Shown: positions 1 to 9,550, counted from the first letter of the stretch. The stretch is DNA of 25,113 bases from CAZXBB01 sp964638815 (GCA_964638815.1 CAZXBB010000045.1:1-25113), one strand, 5' to 3'. A program made the numbers and translations. The notes: a model not told the origin generated them from the sequence alone.

Positions 1-2309
<2,309 letters not shown>

Positions 2310-2360
2310 GGAGTCGCCCCAAGGACCATGCATCTTCCGCGCCGAACGCCGACCGGATAC

Positions 2361-2388
2361 AAAAAAGACCGGGCACTGACCGCGTGCC
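2361..2388 (-). terminator. weak hairpin plus T6 in the rpoB leader (possible attenuator)
   Basis: The minus strand shows GGCAC, a 7-base loop and GTGCC (2388-2372), then five bases and T6 (2366-2361). The stem is only five base pairs and is separated from the T tract, so it would be partial at best. An attenuator before rpoB is known in E. coli between rplL and rpoB; here the assignment is inference. Confidence 0.25.
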
Positions 2389-2457
2389 GCCGTCCAGGTG
2401 GAAGTGATGCAATTTCGTTCAGAATTGTGGGTACACGTCGCTGCCGCCGAACGAAGC

Positions 2458-2486
2458 ATCGTACCCGCCGGCTAGCACTTGAACAA
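2458..2486 (-). promoter_or_regulatory. possible sigma70-type promoter for rpoB
   Basis: On the minus strand TTGTTC (2486-2481) is followed after 17 bases by TACGAT (2463-2458). The -35 match is poor and the -10 match moderate. The same GGGTACGAT string sits just before the M20 amidohydrolase start in this window. A promoter is needed somewhere here, because the ribosomal operon is terminated behind rplL and the long dockerin gene also has a terminator. Confidence 0.3.
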
Positions 2487-2677
2487 CCGGGTGCAAGGCC
2501 GTCTCGGAAGATTTTCCATTTTTTCTCAAGAGATCCAGCGGTGGCCGGATCGCCGATTGTGATGCCGCAGGGCCGTTCGGGCGCAAGGACGACGCGGCGC
2601 CGGACCGGGCACCCGGTCGCCGCTGGCATGGCCGTTGCAGCGTTGTTACCGAGCAATGTTCGGGTTCCGGACGGGTA

Positions 2678-3428
2678 TTACGGGCAACCCGCGCCCCACG
2701 TCGCGAGCACGAGCAGCACGTCCACAAAGCCCACGACGCCGTCGCAGTCGGCATCGCCGTCGAGCCCGGACTCGCCGGCGTCATCCCACCGGGCCAGGAC
2801 CGTCAGCACGTCGGCGAATCCCACGCAGCCGTCGCCCGTCACGTCCCCGAGCCCGGGATCGCACGGCTCACCGACGCACGAGACGCCGGGCCCGTCCGCG
2901 GTCTCGCCCGTGACCGCGAGCGCCGGCCCGGCGCTCGTCGCCAGGCGGACCGCATCGATCGTCGGGGCCCACGATCGTCGCCTCGAGCCAGTAGCGACCG
3001 GCGTCGAGCGCGATCGCCTCGAACGTCGCGCGTGTGGCCATCTCCGGGCGACCGAAGAAGGTGCTGCCGGTGGCGACCTCGGAGTACGAGCCGCTCGCGA
3101 TCGGGCCGGCGACGATGTCGCCCGGTCGGCCCGCGGCGTCGCGCCGGAACGCGATCTCCAGACCGATCCCCGACGGGACCTTCCGCGTGTCCCACACGTG
3201 CGTGTGACGCAGCGTGTCGATCGTCCACGTCGCTCCGTCGGGCACCTCGAAGTCATCGAGCATCGTGCGACGCTCGGAGAAGACGTTCTCCGTGGCGTTG
3301 CTGTAGCCGTCGACTCCGTTCGCGGCGCCGTTGTCGAGGAGGTCGGCGCAGACGCCGGGGGGCGCGGCCGTGGCGCGGGCGCCGATCGCCAGGGCCGCCA
3401 TCGAGAGACTGATCGTCCGTCCGTTCAT
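2678..3428 (-). pseudogene. frameshifted, internally deleted paralog of the secreted dockerin proteins
   Basis: The N-terminal half reads from ATG 3428 in one frame: a signal-peptide-like start (MNGRTISLSMAALAIGARATA), then the paralog-specific domain (DLLDNGAANGVDGYSN, TMLDDFEVPDGATWTI, HTHVWDT, EVATGSTFFGRPE, GRYWLEATIVGPD). Near 2956-2980 the reading continues in another frame: ATSAGPALAVTGE, PGVSC, then two dockerin-type repeats (GDVTGDGCVGFADVLTVL and GDADCDGVVGFVDVLLVL) ending WGAGCP at 2678. Compared with the 738-residue neighbour, the whole middle (roughly 500 residues) is missing. The junction carries the 9-mer CGACGATCG twice. There is no Shine-Dalgarno, and the start lies directly behind the neighbour's terminator. 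A sequencing error in an otherwise short gene is the main alternative. Confidence 0.75.
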
Positions 3429-3441
3429 GCGTCGGGCCAGA

Positions 3442-3475
3442 GAAAAGCCCCCGGCCGCAAGTACGGCCGGGGGCT
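3442..3475 (-). terminator. strong intrinsic terminator of the long dockerin gene
   Basis: This is a perfect 12-bp stem (AGCCCCCGGCCG at 3475-3464 on the minus strand paired with 3457-3446) with a 6-base loop, followed by TTTTCT. It begins 34 bases after the stop codon at 3509 and sits just in front of the broken paralog. Confidence 0.85.
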
Positions 3476-3508
3476 GGATTCACACAGGCCGGATGCTGCG
3501 CCGGCGTC

Positions 3509-5725
3509 TTACTCGCAGCCTTCTCCCCAGGTGGCGAGGATCAGCAGGATGTCGGCGAAGCTGACGCTGCCGTCGCAGTTGGAGTCGCCGGGAATGCCCG
3601 GCTCGCCCTCGGAGCCCCAGTTGCCGCCGATGACGTTCAGGACGTCGGCGAAGTTGACGCAGCCGTCGCCGTTGTTATCACCGTTCGTCGGATCGCACGT
3701 GCCGCCGCAGGCGACGCCGGGGTTGCTCACGGATTCGCCGGTGATCACGAGGGTGCTCGAGAGGCTGCTCGTGATCGAGTACGAGTCGAGCGCGGTGATC
3801 GGCGCGTCGGGCTGATCCGCGAGGACGCGGACCTCGTCACCCACACCGATCGGCGCGCCGCCGAAAGTGGCGCGGACCGTGAGGTCGCCGTTGAACTGCC
3901 AGTAGAAGCAGGGGTTGGCGACCGGACGCTTGCCGACGGCGATCAGTTGGGGGAACGGATCCATGCCGTTGGTGCCGAAGAAGGCCGTGTTACCGCCGCC
4001 GGGACGCTGCACGCTGGCGACGAACTCGCCGTCGTTCCAGAGCTCGATCAGGACGGTGTTCGCCGACGAGATGTCCGCGAAGTCGCCCTGGAGCACCGAG
4101 ATGCCGCCGCCGGTGACGATCGAGGAACGACCGAGCGAGCTGCCGGGGACGTCGTCGAAGCAGCCGGTGGCCCTCAGGTTGATCTGCCTGGGTGTCACGT
4201 TGACGACGGTCGGGTTGATCGTGACGTCGAGCGACTCGACGTTGTCGAGGCCGATCGTGACGCCGTCGGTGCCGGCTGCGCCCAGGTTGCCGACGCGCAG
4301 CGTCGGGGTCGCCGGGCCGGGCGGGGGTGCGACCGTCGTGAGGCTCGCGATGCCCAGACGCTGGTGCTCGTTCCCGAACATGATCAGGCCGCCGCCGTCG
4401 AACGTCAGGTCGCCCGTATCCATGGCGCCGACGTTCGCGCTGGTCAGGGCCTCGATGCCGGGGTTCGCCGTGTCGGGAATCAGCTCGATCTCGTCGCACT
4501 GGCCGAAACCGCTCACGGTTACGGGGCTGTCCAGCCGGACCGAGTAGATGACGTTGTTCGCCGTCCGCTCCGCGATGCAGTAGCCGGGCGGCAGCGCGTC
4601 CATCGTCTGCGCCGCGGGGAGACCGCTCGGGATGTTGCTGACCGAGCTGACGAGCGCGCCGTTCAGGTAGAGGTTGCGGGTGAAGGTGGTTCCGGGCACG
4701 TTCGTAACGTTGAGCGTGATGCTGGACGTCGCACCGATCGTCGCGATCGCGGTAGCGAACATCGTGTCCGGCGTACCGTTCTGCACGCCGACCGCCGTGA
4801 CCGAGAGCGACCCGCTCGCCGGCGCTTCACTGTGACCGAACCAGCCGCCCGCGGCCTCGCCGAGGTCGACGCTCACGCCGTCCTCGCCCGACGAACCGAT
4901 GTTCGACACCACCAGCATGTCGGCGCCGGGGGTCGAGAGCGCGGCATCGCCCCGCGGGCTGTGCTTGAGACCGAACTGGTTGGCGGGACCGGGCATCGAG
5001 GTGCCGGTCAGGCACCAGTTCACGTCGCTCATCACGCCGAACTGCGACGAGCCGGTTCGGGGCCCGGCCGGATCGAATTCGTCCCAGTTGAGCCAGCACT
5101 CCTGGAACTGCTGGTTGGCCGTATTCCAGAAGTTGTTCTCGGGACCGGCAATCGCCGCGTCGAACCAGTAGCGGCCGGCGTCGAGCACGATGGGATCGTA
5201 GGTGGCCCAGCCGATCGCCTCGGGCCGGTTGAAGACGGTGTTGCCCGTCGCGACTTCCGTGTAGGCGGTCGTCAGCGCCGTCGGCACGATCACTTCGAAC
5301 GGCGTGCCCGCCGAGTCGCTCCAGATGGCGAGCTCGAGGTCAGTGCCGGAGCCCGGCGCCGCCGTGTCCCACACGTGCGTGTGGTGGATCTCGCTGATCG
5401 TCCAGGTCTCGCCGTTCGGCACGACGAAGTCGTCCATCATCCCGCGGCGCGGGCCGACGCCGACCGTGAAGTTGCTGTAGCCGTTGACGCCGTTGGCATC
5501 GCCGTTGTCGTACAGGCCATCGCAGGTGCCAGAGGACGCCAGGATCCGCGTCCGGGGCGTCGTCGCCGACTGCGCGCCGCCGGCGGCCTCGGTCAGGCTC
5601 GCAGGGTGATACCCGAGCAGCAGCGGCCACCCGGTCTTCGGGGCTTCCTGCGTTCCGCCCGCGAACGCGGCGGCGGAGAGTCCGCCCAGGGCCGCGGCCG
5701 AGAGCACAATCGTCGTTCGTTTCAT
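3509..5725 (-). CDS. secreted protein with duplicated beta domain and C-terminal dockerin-type repeats
   Basis: This encodes a 738-residue exported protein of unknown substrate. The start at ATG 5725 is fixed by a Shine-Dalgarno (AAAGGAG, 8-9 bases upstream) and a signal peptide (MKRTTIVLSAAALGGLSAAAFAGG). An N-terminal domain shared with both paralogs follows (CDGLYDNGDANGVNGYSN, MMDDFVVPNGETWTI, HTHVWDT, EVATGNTVFNRPE, AGPENNFWNTANQQFQECW). Two related beta-rich blocks come next, with matching openings (LVVSNIGSSGEDGVSVDL and LRVGNLGAAGTDGVTIGL). The C terminus has two dockerin/EF-hand-like loops (GDNNGDGCVNFADVLNVI and GDSNCDGSVSFADILLIL), then ATWGEGCE. Such repeats are common at the ends of exported proteins in Phycisphaerae and may serve as a sorting or anchoring tail. 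No cohesin partner is seen here. It has its own long leader and terminator. Confidence 0.9.
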   Translation of the reverse strand: MKRTTIVLSAAALGGLSAAAFAGGTQEAPKTGWPLLLGYHPASLTEAAGGAQSATTPRTRILASSGTCDGLYDNGDANGVNGYSNFTVGVGPRRGMMDDFVVPNGETWTISEIHHTHVWDTAAPGSGTDLELAIWSDSAGTPFEVIVPTALTTAYTEVATGNTVFNRPEAIGWATYDPIVLDAGRYWFDAAIAGPENNFWNTANQQFQECWLNWDEFDPAGPRTGSSQFGVMSDVNWCLTGTSMPGPANQFGLKHSPRGDAALSTPGADMLVVSNIGSSGEDGVSVDLGEAAGGWFGHSEAPASGSLSVTAVGVQNGTPDTMFATAIATIGATSSITLNVTNVPGTTFTRNLYLNGALVSSVSNIPSGLPAAQTMDALPPGYCIAERTANNVIYSVRLDSPVTVSGFGQCDEIELIPDTANPGIEALTSANVGAMDTGDLTFDGGGLIMFGNEHQRLGIASLTTVAPPPGPATPTLRVGNLGAAGTDGVTIGLDNVESLDVTINPTVVNVTPRQINLRATGCFDDVPGSSLGRSSIVTGGGISVLQGDFADISSANTVLIELWNDGEFVASVQRPGGGNTAFFGTNGMDPFPQLIAVGKRPVANPCFYWQFNGDLTVRATFGGAPIGVGDEVRVLADQPDAPITALDSYSITSSLSSTLVITGESVSNPGVACGGTCDPTNGDNNGDGCVNFADVLNVIGGNWGSEGEPGIPGDSNCDGSVSFADILLILATWGEGCE

Positions 5726-6005
5726 CCTGTCAACTCCTTTGTTCTTTGTCCGGTCCGTAGTGCCGTGGTTCCGCGCGGCCCGGGTTCCGTCGGCCGCCCG
5801 CGCGCCGGTGGGGTATGACGAGCGGTCCGCCGCGGCTCCGCGCGGGTCAGATTGGGCGTGTGTTCGAATCTCGATCCCGTATCCCTCCGCCTCCTCCGAT
5901 GAACGGCGGATCGAGCGCCCGGTCCCTCCAGGGTGAGGGACCGATACACATGGCGCACGCAGGATCGCTGCGTTGACTGACCCCACCGTTCATACCCGTA
6001 TTATC
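5726..6005 (-). promoter_or_regulatory. structured 5' leader of the long dockerin gene (about 270 bases)
   Basis: Between the putative promoter near 6000 and the ATG at 5725 there is no supported gene. The minus strand can fold a perfect 9-bp hairpin, CGGTCCCTC/GAGGGACCG with a 6-base loop (5943-5920). Just downstream is a second element: CTCGAT/ATCGAG (5915-5910 with 5875-5870) enclosing CCGCC/GGCGG (5909-5905 with 5891-5887). No T tract follows, so these are not simple terminators. A cis-acting RNA is possible; I do not recognise a known riboswitch class. Confidence 0.4.
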
Positions 6006-6026
6006 GTGCGCCCGTGATCGTTGCAA
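6000..6026 (-). promoter_or_regulatory. possible promoter of the long dockerin gene
   Basis: On the minus strand TTGCAA (6026-6021) is followed after 15 bases by GATAAT (6005-6000), a 5/6 match to the -10 consensus. The spacer is short and the -35 only fair. It lies in the 365-base gap between the short dockerin gene and the long one, where a promoter is expected. Confidence 0.35.
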
Positions 6027-6090
6027 GCGATTTCAGGATTCGACCCCGGTTCCGGCGGCACAGATCGTTCGATAACCAGCTGAACAGGCT

Positions 6091-6966
6091 CTATTTACGG
6101 CGATCTCTGTCAGGACGCGGAACCTGGGGAAACGCCGGGTGTGCAGAGTGTGTGTCCGATAACCCCTGCTTGCACGGGCCCCATGCTCGGAGGATCGCCA
6201 GGATCTCGCCGAAGGCGATCTGGCAATCCCCATCCAGGTCCTCCGGGCAGGGCGGGCAGGGGTCCTCGCACGGTCCCCAGCTCCCGAGGACCATCAGCAC
6301 GTCGCCGAAGTCCACGGCGCCGTTCCCGTCGAGGTCCTCCGGGCACGGGGCGAGGATCTCTCCGGAGAGGCACCAGGCGAGATCCGTCGGCGTCCCGATC
6401 GGCGGCAGCTCGATGCTCGAACGCAGTCCGCCGCCATCGTCGTAGTTGACCCAGCACTCGTTGCCCTGCACCGGCGCCGTGAGCCAGAAGTTGTTCTCGG
6501 GTCCGACGATCGTGGCTTCGAACCAGTACGTGCCGGCCGGGAGTTCCACCGGTTCGATCGTCGTCCACGACTCCGCCTCGTCCCGCAGGAACGTCATTCG
6601 GCCGGTCGCGACCTCCGAGTAATCGGTGATCGTCAGCGACTGGAACACGGTGCCGGGCATGCCCCCGTCATCGGAGCGAAGAGCGATCTCCATGCCGGTC
6701 CCCGCGCCGGGGTCCGCCTGGTCCCAGACGTGCAGGTGCCGCAGCCCGGTGAGCCGCCACGTCTCGCCGCCCGGAACCGTGAAGTCGTCGAGGAGGGTCC
6801 GCCGCGAGCCGGGGTCGCCGTCGCGGTTGCTGAAGCCGCTGACGTCGTCACTCTCGCCGTTGTCATGCAGGCACACGGGAACGCCGCCTGCGGCCATCGC
6901 GGTCGCGCCGACCAGGGTCACCGTGGCCGCGGCGGCCCCGATGCGGGCGTTGAATCTCGGACTCAT
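6091..6966 (-). CDS. short secreted protein with dockerin-type repeats
   Basis: This encodes a 291-residue exported paralog of the adjacent long protein. The ATG at 6966 is supported by AAAGGAG about 9 bases upstream and a signal peptide (MSPRFNARIGAAAATVTLVG, then ATAMAAGG). The N-terminal domain repeats the family pattern (LHDNGESDDVSGFSN, LLDDFTVPGGETWRL, HLHVWDQ, EVATGRMTFLRDE, ATIVGPENNFWLTAPVQGNE, CWVNYDD, DLAWCLSG). It passes directly into two dockerin-type loops (CPEDLDGNGAVDFGDVLMVL and CPEDLDGDCQIAFGEILAIL), without the large middle region of the long paralog. Unlike the paralogs, which stop at the terminal WG-C motif, it runs 26 residues further (KQGLSDTHSAHPAF onward). That tail looks non-conserved and may reflect loss of the original stop codon. 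Function is unknown. Confidence 0.88.
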   Translation of the reverse strand: MSPRFNARIGAAAATVTLVGATAMAAGGVPVCLHDNGESDDVSGFSNRDGDPGSRRTLLDDFTVPGGETWRLTGLRHLHVWDQADPGAGTGMEIALRSDDGGMPGTVFQSLTITDYSEVATGRMTFLRDEAESWTTIEPVELPAGTYWFEATIVGPENNFWLTAPVQGNECWVNYDDGGGLRSSIELPPIGTPTDLAWCLSGEILAPCPEDLDGNGAVDFGDVLMVLGSWGPCEDPCPPCPEDLDGDCQIAFGEILAILRAWGPCKQGLSDTHSAHPAFPQVPRPDRDRRK

Positions 6967-7027
6967 CCTCTGGGACTCCTTTTCTTCCTCGTCTTCCTCG
7001 TCGCACGGGGCGGCACGGGGGGATCGC

Positions 7028-7055
7028 ACCTTACCGCGCGGGCATGGTATGACAA
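7028..7055 (-). promoter_or_regulatory. probable promoter of the short dockerin gene
   Basis: The minus strand reads TTGTCA (7055-7050), 16 bases, TAAGGT (7033-7028). The -35 matches that of the rplK promoter exactly. It lies between the rplL terminator and the gene start at 6966. The resulting leader would be about 55 bases, very GA-rich near the ribosome binding site. Confidence 0.45.
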
Positions 7056-7097
7056 CGCTCTTTCCCCCGCCCCGCGGCGAATCCGACGTGTCTCGTC

Positions 7098-7130
7098 AAA
7101 AGCGACAGCCCGCGGCCGGGCCGCGGGCTG
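7098..7130 (-). terminator. intrinsic terminator of the rplKAJL operon
   Basis: CAGCCCGCGG (7130-7121 on the minus strand) pairs perfectly with CCGCGGGCTG (7115-7106) around a 5-base loop, and TCGCTTTT follows. It starts 21 bases after the rplL stop codon. It separates the ribosomal operon from the dockerin genes and rpoB. Confidence 0.8.
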
Positions 7131-7151
7131 CATGGTTCGGAACGGGCTCGT

Positions 7152-7559
7152 CTACTTGATGCTGACGCTCGCGCCGGCCTCCTCGAGCTTGGCCTTGAGG
7201 GCGTCCGCCTCTTCCTTGGTGATCTTCTCCTTCACCGCCTTCGGCGCGCCGTCCACGACATCCTTGGCTTCCTTCAGACCGAGACCGGTCGCCTCGCGGA
7301 CGGCCTTGATCACCTGGATCTTCTTTTCGCCGGCGCCCTCGAGGATGACGTCGAACTCGGTCTGCTCCTCGACCGCCGCGGCGCCGCCGTCGCCACCGCC
7401 GGCCATGACGACCGCACCGGCCGCCGCGGGCTCGATGCCGTAGGTTTCCTTCATGTAATCCGCGAGGTCCACGGCCTCTTTGAGGGTGAGCTCCGCGATC
7501 CCGTCACCGAGCTTGGTGATCCTGGCGTCGAACGTCTTGGTTGCTGCTTCGTCGGACAT
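7152..7559 (-). CDS. rplL: 50S ribosomal protein L7/L12 (bL12)
   Basis: This 135-residue stalk protein binds as dimers to L10 and recruits translation factors to the ribosome. The N-terminal dimerisation helix region (LTLKEAVDLADYMKETYG) and an Ala/Gly-rich hinge (about residues 46-62) are followed by the typical C-terminal domain (EFDVILEGAGEKKIQVIKAV, then LGLKEAKDVVDGAPKAVKE and LKAKLEEAGASVSIK). AGCAGGA lies about 10 bases before the ATG. It is the last gene of the rplK-A-J-L operon and is followed by an intrinsic terminator rather than by rpoB. Confidence 0.98.
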   Translation of the reverse strand: MSDEAATKTFDARITKLGDGIAELTLKEAVDLADYMKETYGIEPAAAGAVVMAGGGDGGAAAVEEQTEFDVILEGAGEKKIQVIKAVREATGLGLKEAKDVVDGAPKAVKEKITKEEADALKAKLEEAGASVSIK

Positions 7560-7587
7560 GAGTCTGAATCCTGCTGAATGATCTGCC

Positions 7588-7643
7588 CGTCCGAGAGGAG
7601 CCGCGACGGAAGCGGCTTTTAACCCCGAGGGGCCAGTCGGACG
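7588..7643 (-). promoter_or_regulatory. structured rplJ-rplL intergenic element
   Basis: The 156-base gap between rplJ and rplL contains nested inverted repeats: an outer 7-bp stem CGTCCGA/TCGGACG (7643-7637 with 7594-7588), an inner CCCC/GGGG hairpin (7632-7623) and an inner AGCCGC/GCGGCT hairpin (7617-7599). Read on the plus strand, the last hairpin is followed by four T residues. A role in balancing L12 against L10 output, or as an RNA-processing site, is inference. The leader between rplA and rplJ is too short (24 bases) to hold the usual L10-binding RNA. Confidence 0.4.
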
Positions 7644-7715
7644 TGGGGGGTTGCGGGAATATCGAATATCGGGTTCCGGGCGAGATCCCGGGCGCCTGGG
7701 GGCGACGCTCGAGAC

Positions 7716-8261
7716 TCAGGACTGCTTCGCGATCGTCTCACCTTTCTCGAGGCGTTCCTGGATCTCCTTCACGATGCCGAGGATCTTCGATCCCGGCGCC
7801 ATCGCCGCGCCGACGAGCCGGCCGCCCGGCGCCAGGACGATCTGGACGACCCGGGCCTTCGCCTCTTCCCTGGTCGGGAACCTGCTGAGCCGCTTGACGC
7901 CCGCTTCGCCGTCGAAGTACTCGCCGTCGATCACCGCGCCGCGCAGCTCGAGCTTGTCGACTTTGCGGGCCCACTCGACGAGCGCGCGGGCCACGTCCAC
8001 GACGGACTCCGCGCCGTACGCGAGCGCCGATGGTCCGCTGAGCGCGGGGGCAAGGGCCGCCAGCCCGGTTCCGCTCATCGCTTTCCTCGCGAGCGTGTTC
8101 TTGACGACGGTGACGCGGATGTTCTGCTCCGCGAGGGCCAGACGCATCTCGTTGTTCCGGTTCGCCTCGATACCGCGGAGGTCGATGACCAGCGCGCCCT
8201 CGAGATCGCCGAAGCGACTCTGATAGTCACGCACGATCATTTCCTTGACGGGCTTGCTCAT
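7716..8261 (-). CDS. rplJ: 50S ribosomal protein L10 (uL10)
   Basis: This 181-residue protein anchors L7/L12 dimers to 23S rRNA. Family features include the N-terminal VIDLRGIEANRNNEMRLAL region, VVKNTLARKAM, the middle segment ELRGAVIDGEYF, and a C-terminal helix (KEIQERLEKGE) that binds bL12. The ATG at 8261 has AAGGA six bases upstream. It follows rplA after only 24 bases. The 156 bases to rplL contain structured repeats. Confidence 0.97.
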   Translation of the reverse strand: MSKPVKEMIVRDYQSRFGDLEGALVIDLRGIEANRNNEMRLALAEQNIRVTVVKNTLARKAMSGTGLAALAPALSGPSALAYGAESVVDVARALVEWARKVDKLELRGAVIDGEYFDGEAGVKRLSRFPTREEAKARVVQIVLAPGGRLVGAAMAPGSKILGIVKEIQERLEKGETIAKQS

Positions 8262-8285
8262 TGCTTGTCCTTCGTCTGACGGTGG

Positions 8286-8966
8286 TCAGACCGCGATCTG
8301 GATTCCCGGCGTCATCGTGCCGCTGATGATCATCTTCCTGACGTACACGCCCCTGGCCGCTGACGGCCGGATCTTCTCGATCTTCTCCACGAAGAACTGG
8401 AGGTTCTCCAGCAACTGCGTCTCCGAGAAGCTCATCTTGCCGATCACGCAGTGGATGTTGCCGCCGTCGTCGTTGCGGTATTCGAGCTTGCCGGCCGCGT
8501 ACTCCTTGACGGCCGTGATCACGTCGGGCGTGACCGTCCCCGCCTTCGGCGACGGCATCAGGCCCTTGGGGCCGAGCACGCGGCCGAGCTTCGAGACGAC
8601 CCGCATCATGTCGGGCGCCGCGACGGCGACGTCGAACTCGAACCATCCGCCCGAGATCTTCTCGACGAGGTCCTCGCCGCCGGCCTCGACCGCACCCGCG
8701 GCCTTGGCCTCCGCGACCTTGTCCTGGCCGCAGAAGCAGACGACGCGGGCCGAGCGCCCGACGCCGTGGGGCATCGCGATCGACCCGCGAAGCTGCTGGT
8801 CGGCCTGGCGCGGATCGATCCCGAGGTGCGCACAGACTTCGACGGACTGGTCGAACTTCGGTCCCTTGAAGCTCTTCAGCGCCTTGATCGCCTCCGGCAT
8901 CGGCTGCGGACCGCTGTACTTCGCGGCCATCTCTTCGTTCGCACGGTGTCGCTTGGTTGCTGCCAT
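8286..8966 (-). CDS. rplA: 50S ribosomal protein L1 (uL1)
   Basis: This 226-residue L1-stalk protein binds 23S rRNA and in many bacteria also represses its own operon. Conserved stretches are DQSVEVCAHLGIDPRQADQQ, RGSIAMPHGVG, LGRVLGPKGLMPSPKAGTVT and the C-terminal GVYVRKMIISGTMTPGI. GGAGG lies about 9 bases before the ATG and overlaps the end of rplK, so the two are probably translationally coupled. Length is usual for the family. Confidence 0.98.
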   Translation of the reverse strand: MAATKRHRANEEMAAKYSGPQPMPEAIKALKSFKGPKFDQSVEVCAHLGIDPRQADQQLRGSIAMPHGVGRSARVVCFCGQDKVAEAKAAGAVEAGGEDLVEKISGGWFEFDVAVAAPDMMRVVSKLGRVLGPKGLMPSPKAGTVTPDVITAVKEYAAGKLEYRNDDGGNIHCVIGKMSFSETQLLENLQFFVEKIEKIRPSAARGVYVRKMIISGTMTPGIQIAV

Positions 8967-8970
8967 CGGT

Positions 8971-9396
8971 TCAGCCCTCCACCGTCACGCCCATCGAGCG
9001 GGCCGTGCCTTCGATCATGCGGGCCGCCGACTCGACGGTCCCCGCGTTGAGGTCGCTCATCTTCTCCTGCGCGATCGCCCGCACCTGCTCGGAGGTGATC
9101 TTCCCGACCTTCACGGTGTTGGGCGTCCCCGAGCCCTTCTCGACCCCGGCCGCCTCGCGGATCAGCACGGCGGCGGGCGACGACTTGATCTCGAACTCGA
9201 AGGTCCGGTCCTTGTACACCGTGATCAGGCAGCCGACGACGCGACCGTTCAGTTCCTTCGTGCGCTCGTTGAACGCCTGGATGAACTGACCCGGGTTCAC
9301 GCCGGCCGCACCGAGGGCGGGGCCGATCGGCGGCGCCGGCGTCGCGGTGCCTCCGGGCGCCATGATCTTGAACTGCTTGTCGATTTTCTTGGCCAT
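8971..9396 (-). CDS. rplK: 50S ribosomal protein L11 (uL11)
   Basis: This 141-residue component of the GTPase-associated centre contains KKIDKQFKIMAPGGTATPAP, PIGPALGAAGVNPGQFIQAF and the C-terminal rRNA-binding domain (VGKITSEQVRAIAQEKMSDL, then NAGTVESAARMIEGTARSMG). The ATG at 9396 begins MAKKI, the normal family start, with GGGAGG and AGGAG just upstream. An in-frame upstream start at 9414 adds six residues unlike the family. It is the first gene of the operon. The usual secE-nusG neighbours are not present upstream. Confidence 0.97.
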   Translation of the reverse strand: MAKKIDKQFKIMAPGGTATPAPPIGPALGAAGVNPGQFIQAFNERTKELNGRVVGCLITVYKDRTFEFEIKSSPAAVLIREAAGVEKGSGTPNTVKVGKITSEQVRAIAQEKMSDLNAGTVESAARMIEGTARSMGVTVEG

Positions 9397-9495
9397 GGTG
9401 CTCCTACCTCCCACCGCGGCGTGGTGTGCGGGACCCGGCCAGGGGGTGCAGCCCGCCGCCGCAGTGGTGCTGACGGTCTGAATTGCGAATCGGGG

Positions 9496-9524
9496 AGGTT
9501 AGCGGCGGAGCGGGCCCGTGACAA
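9496..9524 (-). promoter_or_regulatory. promoter of the rplKAJL operon
   Basis: On the minus strand TTGTCA (9524-9519), 17 bases and TAACCT (9501-9496) form a sigma70-like promoter 100 bases before rplK. The same TTGTCA-TAAnnT arrangement occurs before the short dockerin gene. The spacer contains the palindrome CGGGCCCG. Confidence 0.55.
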
Positions 9525-9527
9525 GCG

Positions 9528-9545
9528 GGTCGTCCGGGGACGACC
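9528..9545 (-). terminator. hairpin behind the UPF0173 gene
   Basis: GGTCGTC/GACGACC forms a perfect 7-bp stem with a 4-base loop, six bases after the stop codon at 9551 and directly in front of the rplK promoter. There is no T tract, so it may be a weak or Rho-assisted terminator. Confidence 0.35.
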
Positions 9546-9550
9546 ACGTC

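Larger units (their letters stand above)
2310..2677 (-). other. rpoB upstream region (368 bases without an intact gene)
   Basis: This stretch holds no convincing gene on either strand. On the minus strand it contains a possible promoter (2458-2486) and an A-rich patch upstream of that (about 2511-2530). A perfect inverted repeat, GACCGG/CCGGTC, lies at 2603-2618, about 60 bases past the stop of the broken dockerin gene, and may end its transcript. A short hairpin followed by six T residues lies at 2361-2388, inside the presumed rpoB leader. The 10-mer gaccgggcac occurs twice on the plus strand (2367-2376 and 2603-2612). Confidence 0.5.

Noticed and set aside
2328..3815. A 495-codon plus-strand frame over the broken dockerin gene
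   Set aside because: The minus strand carries recognisable paralog sequence in two frames; the plus frame has no signal, domain or ribosome binding site.
2678..6966. Dockerin repeats considered as evidence of a cellulosome-like complex
   Set aside because: No cohesin, scaffoldin or carbohydrate-active domain is seen. In this lineage such repeats are common tails of exported proteins.
8262..8285. Searched for the L10-binding leader before rplJ
   Set aside because: Only 24 bases separate rplA and rplJ, which is too short for that RNA.
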